NCBI RefSeq assembly: GCF_005876855.1 | Contig: NZ_QLAE01000001.1 | Location: 186,001 to 250,000, forward strand | DNA length: 64,000 nt | Origin: Stutzerimonas nosocomialis | GTDB taxonomy: Bacteria > Pseudomonadota > Gammaproteobacteria > Pseudomonadales > Pseudomonadaceae | Direction: 5' to 3' | Position numbers and translations under genes: made by a program | Notes under the pieces: model-generated | Seen by the model: the letters and a program-made list of their open reading frames with translations, nothing else | What the model was told of the DNA's origin: nothing | The model's database searches: none | In this document: in pieces, positions 57,533 through 64,000 of the stretch | Layout of the letters: every line of letters starts with the position of its first letter | Position numbering within the stretch: position 1 is the first letter of the stretch

Positions 57533-58320
57533 GGGCGCGGTGCGGGCGGCTGGCTACCATTGGCCGCAGGGTCGGCCTCTTCGGCCTGCTGCTTCTTGGC
57601 CACCATGCTGCCGCAGATGACGCCCATCTCGAACAGCAGCCACATCGGCACGGCGAGCAGTGTCTGGGAGAAGACGTCGGGCGGCGTCAGCACCATGCCG
57701 ACACCGAAGCAGCCGACGATGACGTAGGGGCGGCTCTTGCGCAGTGTCTGCACGTCGACGATGCCGACCCAGATCAGCAGGAAGGTCGCCACCGGGATCT
57801 CGAAGGCCACGCCGAAGGCGAAGAACAGCGTCAGCACGAAGTCCAGGTACTGGCCGATGTCGGTCATCATCGCCACGCCCTGCGGGGTCACGCTGGCGAA
57901 GAAGCCGAACATGATCGGGAAAACCACGAAATAGGCGAACGCCATGCCAGCGTAGAACAGCACGATGCTGGAGATCAGCAGCGGCACCGCGATGCGCTTC
58001 TCGTGCTTGTACAGCCCGGGCGCGATGAAGCCCCAGATCTGGTGCAGGATGACCGGCATCGAGAGGAACAGCGCCACCATCAGGGTGAGCTTGAAGGGCG
58101 TCAGGAACGGCGAGGCGACGCCCGTGGCGATCATGGTCGCGCCTTCGGGCAGGTAGGCGCGCAGCGGCGCGGCCACCAGGGCGTAGATCTGCTGGGAGAA
58201 ATAGAACAGGCCGCCGAACAGCAGCAGGATCGCCACCACGCAGCGCAGGATGCGCTTGCGCAGTTCGGTCAGGTGGGCGACCAGGGGCATTTCCTGGTCA
58301 TCGTTGGCTCTGTTGGTCAT
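57529..58320 (-). CDS. tatC: Tat translocase subunit TatC
   Basis: TatC binds the twin-arginine signal. The 263-residue protein has six membrane helices and the conserved N-terminus [14 protein letters not shown]. It forms an overlapping run with tatB and rsmE. It would serve the Tat-signal proteins found in this window (PhoX, the SoxB-like protein and the aldo/keto reductase). Confidence 0.96.
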   Translation of the reverse strand: MTNRANDDQEMPLVAHLTELRKRILRCVVAILLLFGGLFYFSQQIYALVAAPLRAYLPEGATMIATGVASPFLTPFKLTLMVALFLSMPVILHQIWGFIAPGLYKHEKRIAVPLLISSIVLFYAGMAFAYFVVFPIMFGFFASVTPQGVAMMTDIGQYLDFVLTLFFAFGVAFEIPVATFLLIWVGIVDVQTLRKSRPYVIVGCFGVGMVLTPPDVFSQTLLAVPMWLLFEMGVICGSMVAKKQQAEEADPAANGSQPPAPRP

Positions 58321-58664
58321 GGTTCAGGCGATCTGTCCGGACGTGGGGCGGGCGCGGTCGGTTCGGGAGCCGGTGCGACGTCTTGCGGCTCTGCCGGTTT
58401 GGTCTCGGGCGCGCTGGAAGGCGGCATGATGCTCTGCTTCATTTCCCGCTCGAGGTCGAGGATGCGCTCGTTGTGCAGCTGCCGGCGGATCTCGTCGGCC
58501 CCGATCTCCCGCTCGACCTCCGCCTTGATGGTGCTGAAGCTGCGCTTGAGCCGGCCGATCCACAGCCCGGCGGTCCGCGCGGCGCCGGGCAGGCGCTCGG
58601 GGCCGAGGACCAGCAGCGCCACCAGACCGACCAGCATCAGCTCGGTGAAACCTACGTCGAACAT
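58317..58664 (-). CDS. tatB: Tat translocase subunit TatB
   Basis: The 115-residue protein starts [26 protein letters not shown], the TatB membrane helix with Glu and Pro. The amphipathic helix [24 protein letters not shown] and a Pro/Glu-rich tail follow. It overlaps tatC by four bases and lies 15 bases after tatA. Confidence 0.95.
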   Translation of the reverse strand: MFDVGFTELMLVGLVALLVLGPERLPGAARTAGLWIGRLKRSFSTIKAEVEREIGADEIRRQLHNERILDLEREMKQSIMPPSSAPETKPAEPQDVAPAPEPTAPAPRPDRSPEP

Positions 58665-58679
58665 CGCGGCGGACCCCGG

Positions 58680-58910
58680 TTAGTCTTTCTTGACCGGCTC
58701 GTCGACCTTGCGGGCTTCGGCATCGATGGTGTGCGGACGCTTTTCCTCGACGCCGGGTTTCTCGTCCTCGGTGCCCATGGACTTGCGGAATCCCTTGATC
58801 GCATCGCCAAGGTCCGAGCCCAGCCCTTTGAGGCGCTTGGTACCGAACAGCATGACTACGATGAGAAGGACGATCAGTAGTTGCCAGACGCTAATGCCAC
58901 CTAAACCCAT
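58680..58910 (-). CDS. tatA: Tat translocase subunit TatA
   Basis: This is the 76-residue housekeeping TatA in a tatABC operon ([23 protein letters not shown]). The amphipathic helix [17 protein letters not shown] and an acidic/basic tail follow. About two thirds of the first 45 residues match the second TatA at 42324. Confidence 0.96.
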   Translation of the reverse strand: MGLGGISVWQLLIVLLIVVMLFGTKRLKGLGSDLGDAIKGFRKSMGTEDEKPGVEEKRPHTIDAEARKVDEPVKKD

Positions 58911-58932
58911 GGTGATGTCTCCGGAAGATGAA

Positions 58933-59265
58933 TCAGGTTTGCGGGCGCGCGGCTTTTTCCGCGTGCCCAGAGAGGCCGAAGCGGCGATCCAGCTCGTCCA
59001 GCACGGCCTGCGGATGCTGGCCGAGGGCGGCGAGCATCACCATGCTGTGGAACCAGAGGTCCGCGGTTTCGTATATCAGGTCGCTGCAGTCGCCGCTGCC
59101 GGCAGCGTCCTTGGCGGCCAGGATGGTTTCCACCGATTCCTCGCCGACCTTTTCCAGGATCTTGTTCAGTCCCTTGTGATACAGGCTGGCCACATAGGAG
59201 CTGTCCGGCGCCGCACCCTTGCGGGCCTCCAGTACCTCGGCCAGACGGGCGAGCGTGTCAGTCAT
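58933..59265 (-). CDS. hisE: phosphoribosyl-ATP pyrophosphatase
   Basis: HisE performs the second step of histidine synthesis. The 110-residue all-alpha NTP pyrophosphatase has [15 protein letters not shown] and [16 protein letters not shown], the metal-binding Glu/Asp helices. It overlaps hisI by eight bases and precedes tatA by 22. Confidence 0.95.
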   Translation of the reverse strand: MTDTLARLAEVLEARKGAAPDSSYVASLYHKGLNKILEKVGEESVETILAAKDAAGSGDCSDLIYETADLWFHSMVMLAALGQHPQAVLDELDRRFGLSGHAEKAARPQT

Positions 59266-59653
59266 GCGTATGTCCTGCATAGATGGCGTGCGGGTCCTTG
59301 AGCACCGGCTCGACGGTTTTCCAGTCGCCGTCCTGGTAGACGCGGTAGAAGCAGCTTTCGCGCCCGGTATGGCAGGCGATGCCGCCGACCTGCTCAACCA
59401 TCAGGATGACCACATCGGCGTCGCAGTCCAGGCGCAGCTCGTGGAGCTTCTGCACATGCCCGGACTCCTCGCCCTTTCGCCATAGCCTGCCACGCGAACG
59501 TGACCAGTAGATGGCACGGCCTTCCTGCGCGGTCAGTTGCAGGGCTTCGCGGTTCATCCAGGCCATCATCAGCACCCGGCCGCTTTGCCAGTCCTGGGCG
59601 ATCGCCGGCACCAGGCCGTCGTCGTTCCAGTTGATTTCGTCCAGCCAGTTCAT
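59258..59653 (-). CDS. hisI: phosphoribosyl-AMP cyclohydrolase
   Basis: HisI opens the purine ring in the third step of histidine synthesis. The 131-residue protein has the zinc/magnesium site [23 protein letters not shown] and the N-terminal [13 protein letters not shown]. Pseudomonas keeps hisI and hisE as separate genes, as here. Confidence 0.96.
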   Translation of the reverse strand: MNWLDEINWNDDGLVPAIAQDWQSGRVLMMAWMNREALQLTAQEGRAIYWSRSRGRLWRKGEESGHVQKLHELRLDCDADVVILMVEQVGGIACHTGRESCFYRVYQDGDWKTVEPVLKDPHAIYAGHTHD

Positions 59654-59701
59654 CGCAATCTCCGCTAGAGGGCCAAGTGTGCCAGTGCGCTGCGCGGCTG
59701 G

Positions 59702-61312
59702 CTATCGGCGCACGACGATGAACAGGCCGGTCACCAGCATCACCCAGGCGGGCCAGGCAGCCGCGGCGGTGACGCTGTCGGCCCCGGCCGCGAGTGTCGC
59801 GCCGCTGCCGATCAGCACGGCCCCGATCAGCCGCAACGGCCAGCCGTGATGGCGCTCGCGCCACGGCGGCGGCGGGTTGTGGGCGTGCGGATGGGCCATG
59901 CGTTCGAGCAGCTCGCGGGTCATGCCGGCCAGGTGGGGAAGCTGTTCGATCTGCCCGTGCAGGTTCTTCACCAGTTGCCTGGGGCTCAGGCGCTCGCGCA
60001 TCCAGCGCTCCAGATAGGGCTGGCCGGTCTTCCACAGGTCCAGTTCGGGATAGAGTTCGCGGCCCAGGCCCTCGATGTTGAGCAGGGTCTTCTGCAGCAG
60101 CACCAGCTGCGGCTGGACTTCCATGTTGAAGCGCCGCGCCACCTGGAACAGGCGCACCAGCAGCTGGCCGAAGGAGATGTCCTTGAGCGGCTTTTCGAAG
60201 ATCGGCTCGCAGACGGTGCGGATCGCCGCCTCGAACTCGTTGACCTTGGTTTCGGCCGGCACCCAGCCCGAGTCGATGTGCAGCTGCGCCACTTTGCGGT
60301 AGTCGCGCTTGAAGAAGGCCATCAGGTTGCGCGCCAGATAGTCCTGATCCTCCGGCGTCAGGCTGCCGACGATGCCGCAGTCCACCGCGATGTACTGCGG
60401 GTCCCACGGCTGGCGGGTGCTGACGAAGATGTTGCCCGGATGCATGTCGGCGTGGAAGAAACTGTCGCGGAAGACCTGGGTGAAGAAGATTTCCACGCCA
60501 CGCTCGGCGAGCTTCTTCATGTCGGTGCGCTGATCGGCCAGGGCCGCCATGTCGGTCACCGGAATGCCGTAGATGCGCTCCATCACCAGCACCTTCGGGC
60601 GGCAGTAGTCCCAGTACACCTGCGGCACGTAGAGCAGCTGGGAATCTTCGAAGTTGCGCTTGAGCTGGCTGGAGTTGGCCGCCTCGCGCAGCAGGTCGAG
60701 TTCGTCGTAGATGGTTCTGGCGTAGTCGTCGACCACCTCCACCAGATGCAGCCGACGCGCTTCGGTGGAGGCGCGCTCGGCGGTCTTGGCGAGCACGAAC
60801 AGCCAGGCGATGTCCTGGGCGATCACCGGACGCAGGTTCGGTCGCACCACCTTGACCACCACTTCCTCGCCGCTGCGCAGCTTGGCGGCGTGGACCTGCG
60901 CGACCGAGGCCGAGGCCAGCGGCTTGCTGTCGAAGCGGGCGAACACCTGGCCCACCGGCGCGCCCAGCTGTTGCTCGATCAGCGCGATGGCCTTTTCCGA
61001 GCTGAACGGCGGTACGCGGTCCTGCAGCATCGCCAGCTCTTCGGCGATGTCCGGCGGCATGAGGTCACGGCGAGTGGACAGCAGCTGGCCGAACTTGATG
61101 AAGATCGGCCCCAGGCCTTCGAGGGCCAGCCGCAGGCGGGCACCGCGGCTGAGCGTGGTGCGCCGGCGCGGTATCCAGCGCCAGGGCAGCAGGTAGCTCG
61201 GCGCGCGCAGCCACCAGGGCATCGGCAGGTCGAGAATGATGTCGTCGAGGCGGTAGCGGATCACCACCAGCAGGATGCGGAACAGGCGGCGGGTGGCGGC
61301 GAACAGCTTCAT
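59702..61312 (-). CDS. ubiB: UbiB atypical kinase of ubiquinone synthesis
   Basis: The 536-residue ADCK/Coq8-type protein has the KxGQ region ([17 protein letters not shown]), VVVKVVRPN with the ATP lysine, [12 protein letters not shown] and the metal-binding VDCG. Two C-terminal transmembrane helices anchor it. It supports aerobic ubiquinone assembly with UbiJ and UbiE. Confidence 0.95.
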   Translation of the reverse strand: MKLFAATRRLFRILLVVIRYRLDDIILDLPMPWWLRAPSYLLPWRWIPRRRTTLSRGARLRLALEGLGPIFIKFGQLLSTRRDLMPPDIAEELAMLQDRVPPFSSEKAIALIEQQLGAPVGQVFARFDSKPLASASVAQVHAAKLRSGEEVVVKVVRPNLRPVIAQDIAWLFVLAKTAERASTEARRLHLVEVVDDYARTIYDELDLLREAANSSQLKRNFEDSQLLYVPQVYWDYCRPKVLVMERIYGIPVTDMAALADQRTDMKKLAERGVEIFFTQVFRDSFFHADMHPGNIFVSTRQPWDPQYIAVDCGIVGSLTPEDQDYLARNLMAFFKRDYRKVAQLHIDSGWVPAETKVNEFEAAIRTVCEPIFEKPLKDISFGQLLVRLFQVARRFNMEVQPQLVLLQKTLLNIEGLGRELYPELDLWKTGQPYLERWMRERLSPRQLVKNLHGQIEQLPHLAGMTRELLERMAHPHAHNPPPPWRERHHGWPLRLIGAVLIGSGATLAAGADSVTAAAAWPAWVMLVTGLFIVVRR

Positions 61313-61935
61313 TCTTCGGCGTCGTTGGCGGTAAGGGGATGGGCGAGGCGGCGGTGGCGGGCTTCGAGTCGATCGAGCCGCAGCTTGAGGTCGTCCAGTT
61401 CGGCGAAGCGTGCCTCGGCTTCGGCCTTGCCGACCAGGCTGCGGCTTTCCTCGGCCAGGTAGTCGGCCAGGTCGCGGCGCAGCGTCTCGATGCTGTTGCG
61501 CGTCCAGCGCGCCTGGCCGCGAAGGCTCGAGCCGACCAGCTGCGCGCCCACCGGGCCGAGCCACTGGGAGAGCGAGTATTCCCAGTCCAGGTCGAGGTCC
61601 TGCAGTACGTCGGCGAGGCTGGTCAGGGCGTGGGTGTCGCCTTCCAGCGTGACGTCATCGGCATGCAGCACGGCGGTCTTGTTGCGGCTGACGGCCAGTT
61701 GCAGCAGGCGCGAGGCCGGTGCGGTCAGCCGGCAATCGGGTTCGGCCGCCCAGTCCGAAGCCAGGCGCAGGCCCTGCTCGTCGGCGAGGATGAACAGGGT
61801 CAGCGTGGGTGTGCTGCAGCGTACCTCGATGACCTTGCCGGCAAGACGGCCCAGGCGCGGCAACGCCGTGCTGTCCATCCGCAACACGCGGTTGAGGCCG
61901 GTTTCGGCGCTGGCGAGCAGGGCGGCGCGCAACAT
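61309..61935 (-). CDS. ubiJ: UbiJ accessory protein (SCP2 domain)
   Basis: The 208-residue protein has an N-terminal SCP2-like lipid-binding domain ([22 protein letters not shown]). A C-terminal coiled coil ([26 protein letters not shown]) follows. UbiJ holds the ubiquinone metabolon together with UbiK. It overlaps ubiB by four bases and ubiE by one. Confidence 0.93.
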   Translation of the reverse strand: MLRAALLASAETGLNRVLRMDSTALPRLGRLAGKVIEVRCSTPTLTLFILADEQGLRLASDWAAEPDCRLTAPASRLLQLAVSRNKTAVLHADDVTLEGDTHALTSLADVLQDLDLDWEYSLSQWLGPVGAQLVGSSLRGQARWTRNSIETLRRDLADYLAEESRSLVGKAEAEARFAELDDLKLRLDRLEARHRRLAHPLTANDAEE

Positions 61936-62705
61936 CAGGGTTTGATACCGCGATGCAGGGCGACGATGCCGCCGGTCATGTTGTGATAGGTGACGCGCTC
62001 GAAGCCGGCCTCGGCCATCATCGACCTGAGCGTTTCCTGGTCCGGATGCATGCGGATCGATTCGGCCAGATAGCGGTAGCTGTCGGCGTCGTTGGTGATC
62101 AGCTTGCCCATCATCGGCAGCAGGCTGAACGAATAGGCGTCGTAGGCCTTGGAGAGCAGCGGATTGGTCGGCTTGGAGAATTCCAGCACCAGCAGTCGGC
62201 CGCCGGGCTTGAGCACGCGCAGCATGGAGGCGATGGCGTCCTCCTTGTGGGTCACGTTGCGCAGGCCGAAGGCGATGGTCACCACGTCGAAATGGTTGTC
62301 CGGGAACGGCAGCTTCTCGGCGTCGGCCTGGACGAACTTCACGTTGCCCGAAACGCCCTTGTCCAGCAGGCGGTCACGGCCGACCTTGAGCATCGAGGCG
62401 TTGATGTCGGCCAGCACTACCTCGCCGGTGGGGCCGACGATGCGCGAGAACTGGCGGGTCAGGTCGCCGGTGCCGCCGGCGATGTCGAGCACGCGGTTGC
62501 CGTGACGGGCGCCGGACAGCTCGATGGTGAAGCGCTTCCACAGGCGGTGCACGCCGGCGGACATGAGGTCGTTCATCAGGTCGTACTTGGCGGCCACCGA
62601 GTGGAAGACCTCCGCGACCTTCTGCGCCTTCTGGCTCTCGGGCACGCTCTGGTAGCCGAAATGGGTGATGCCGTCTACGTCTGGCTCTTTGCGGGGATCG
62701 GTCAT
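61935..62705 (-). CDS. ubiE: UbiE C-methyltransferase for ubiquinone and menaquinone
   Basis: The 256-residue SAM methyltransferase has motif [13 protein letters not shown] and the family signatures [18 protein letters not shown] and [17 protein letters not shown]. The ATG at 62705 starts [18 protein letters not shown], normal for Pseudomonas. It is the first gene of the ubiE-J-B run, behind a 297-base gap. Confidence 0.96.
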   Translation of the reverse strand: MTDPRKEPDVDGITHFGYQSVPESQKAQKVAEVFHSVAAKYDLMNDLMSAGVHRLWKRFTIELSGARHGNRVLDIAGGTGDLTRQFSRIVGPTGEVVLADINASMLKVGRDRLLDKGVSGNVKFVQADAEKLPFPDNHFDVVTIAFGLRNVTHKEDAIASMLRVLKPGGRLLVLEFSKPTNPLLSKAYDAYSFSLLPMMGKLITNDADSYRYLAESIRMHPDQETLRSMMAEAGFERVTYHNMTGGIVALHRGIKP

Positions 62706-63002
62706 GTCACTTTCACCGGAAGAATGTGCCGGCATTCTAAACCTAAAAGGCTGCGCTTTTGCCCCACCTCGCGCGTCGCCTTCGCCAAGCGGGCCGGCGC
62801 GCCTGTCGCTTGAGGAGCGGGGCGCGGCTTTTTGACCCGGGGAGGCGGCGCCTGGATCGGTGTCCAGCGTGAATCGCGGAGTGAGAGGCACGGCGGCGGG
62901 CGCCGAAGCGTGCAGGCGGGAGGGCGGGCGGTGAACGCTCGGGGCGCCGGGCGGACGGGACGGGGCACTGGCGCTCGGTGCCGAGCGCCAGACCTCATCA
63001 GG
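62706..63002. other. non-coding gap between ubiE and DUF971
   Basis: I see no convincing gene in this very GC-rich stretch. A perfect inverted repeat (CTGGCGCTCGG/CCGAGCGCCAG, 62968-62991) lies just after the DUF971 stop and may end that transcript, though it lacks a T-run. The ubiE promoter should lie between about 62710 and 62800, where the sequence is less GC-rich. In P. aeruginosa the pha genes occupy this position. Confidence 0.6.
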
Positions 63003-63383
63003 TCAGAGCATCAGCTTGACCGGGGATACCTGAGGGTCGCGGGACTTGCCGGCGGCGGCCAGCTCTTCGAGGTAGGCGGCCCAGAGCGCATCCTGCTGGG
63101 TGGCCAGCTTCTCCAGGTAGTCCCAGGTGAACAGCCCGCTGTCGTGCCCGTCGCTGAAGGTGAGCTTGAGCGCGTACTGGCCGGCCGGTTCGATGTGGGT
63201 CAGCCCGACGCCGAGCTTGCCGGTCTGCAGGATCGGGTTGCCATGGCCCTGCACTTCGGCCGAGGGCGAATGGACGCGCAGCAGCTCGGCACTCAGCACG
63301 TAGCGCTCGTTCGGCCCGTATTCGAGCTCCAGCGTCTTGGAGGCCTTGTGCAGCTTGATGGCGGTGGGGATGCGCATGGGCAT
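63003..63383 (-). CDS. DUF971 family protein
   Basis: The 126-residue protein begins MPMRIPTAIKLHKASKTLELEYG and has the DUF971 pattern (YVLSAELLRVHSPSAEV, LTFSDGHDSGLFTWDYLEKLA), shared with the N-terminus of gamma-butyrobetaine hydroxylase. This domain can bind zinc, but its role as a stand-alone protein is unknown. It follows hslU on the same strand after 45 bases, the conserved Pseudomonas order. Confidence 0.88.
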   Translation of the reverse strand: MPMRIPTAIKLHKASKTLELEYGPNERYVLSAELLRVHSPSAEVQGHGNPILQTGKLGVGLTHIEPAGQYALKLTFSDGHDSGLFTWDYLEKLATQQDALWAAYLEELAAAGKSRDPQVSPVKLML

Positions 63384-63428
63384 GCTCCGTGTGAGCGGGA
63401 AGCTGGTGAACGCAGCTTCCGGCTGCTT

Positions 63429-64000
63429 TTAAAGGATGTACCGCGACAGGTCTTCGTCCTGGGCCAGCTCACCGAGGTGGCTGTTGACGTAGTCGGTATC
63501 GATACGGATCGGTTCGCCGTTCTGCTGGCCGGCCAGGTCGGCGGCGCTGAAGGATACTTCTTCCAGCAGCCGCTCGAGCAGGGTGTGCAGTCTGCGCGCC
63601 CCGATGTTCTCGGTCTTCTCGTTGACCTGCCAGGCGATCTCGGCGAGCCGCTTGATGCCGTCTTCGGCGAATTCGACGTGCAGCCCCTCGGTCTTGAGCA
63701 GTTCGCGGTACTGCTCGGTGAGCGACGCGTGGGGCTCGGTGAGGATGCGTTCGAAATCTTCCGGCGACAGCGCCTTCAGCTCGACCCGGATCGGCAGGCG
63801 ACCCTGCAGTTCGGGCACCAGGTCGCTGGGCTTGGACAGATGGAAGGCGCCGCTGGCGATGAACAGGATGTGGTCGGTCTTGACCATGCCCAGCTTGGTG
63901 TTGACGGTGCTGCCTTCGATCAGCGGCAGCAGGTCGCGCTGCACGCCTTCGCGGGACACGTCGGCGCCGCTGGTGTTGCCGCGCTTGGCCACCTTGTCGA
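63429..64000 (-). CDS. hslU: HslU ATPase of the HslVU protease (3' part, leaves the window)
   Basis: The visible 190 C-terminal residues contain [34 protein letters not shown], with the AAA+ sensor-1 region and arginine finger. Sensor-2 [19 protein letters not shown] and the C-terminal tail EDLSRYIL, which docks into HslV, are also present. The 5' half lies beyond the end of the sequence, so this is a truncated record and not a broken gene. Confidence 0.97.
   Translation of the reverse strand, partial: DKVAKRGNTSGADVSREGVQRDLLPLIEGSTVNTKLGMVKTDHILFIASGAFHLSKPSDLVPELQGRLPIRVELKALSPEDFERILTEPHASLTEQYRELLKTEGLHVEFAEDGIKRLAEIAWQVNEKTENIGARRLHTLLERLLEEVSFSAADLAGQQNGEPIRIDTDYVNSHLGELAQDEDLSRYIL

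Overview
The window comes from a GC-rich gammaproteobacterium of the Pseudomonas group. Several gene runs match, from memory, the order in P. aeruginosa: ompR-envZ-rimK-hslR-hslO-pckA, nudE-cysQ, pip-dtd, and hslU-DUF971-ubiE-ubiJ-ubiB-hisI-hisE-tatABC-rsmE. The reduced gene set and the apparent lack of a pha cluster between DUF971 and ubiE suggest a P. stutzeri-like lineage (Stutzerimonas). That assignment is an inference, not a measurement.

Layout. 0.1-7.8 kb: an envelope-stress two-component system, RimK-type ribosomal protein modification, two heat/redox chaperones and PEP carboxykinase. 7.9-15 kb: a RecQ-like helicase, a ribosome hibernation factor, a DUF1028 protein, an M14 carboxypeptidase, a Tat-exported aldo/keto reductase and an NTT-type nucleotide transporter. 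15.0-15.8 kb: two tandem GGA-hairpin small RNAs of the RsmX/RsmY/RsmZ type around a small secreted DUF2845 protein. 15.8-18.2 kb: a drug-efflux MFS pump divergent from its TetR regulator over a perfect palindrome, then a very acidic 53-residue protein. 18.3-24 kb: a LysR regulator divergent from an acyl-CoA/alcohol catabolic operon. 24-42 kb: housekeeping genes (cardiolipin synthase, FdhD, a large soluble hybrid kinase, NudE, CysQ, glycogen phosphorylase, FBPase, lipoproteins, Dtd).

42-57 kb is the most distinctive part: a type II secretion cluster (gspK apart, then gspC-D-E-F-G-H-I-J-L-M-N) mixed with a second tatA, a PhoX alkaline phosphatase and a SoxB/5'-nucleotidase-like protein that has lost most metal ligands. 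Both of these proteins carry a twin-arginine signal and a lipobox. A close match to the PhoB box precedes the SoxB-like gene and probably controls the operon. The genes read as a phosphate-starvation export module: Tat carries folded phosphatases across the inner membrane, and the Gsp machine takes them across the outer membrane.

57-64 kb is a minus-strand housekeeping block: rsmE, tatCBA, hisEI, ubiBJE, DUF971 and the 3' part of hslU, which leaves the window. I found no tRNA, rRNA, insertion sequence, phage gene or CRISPR array.
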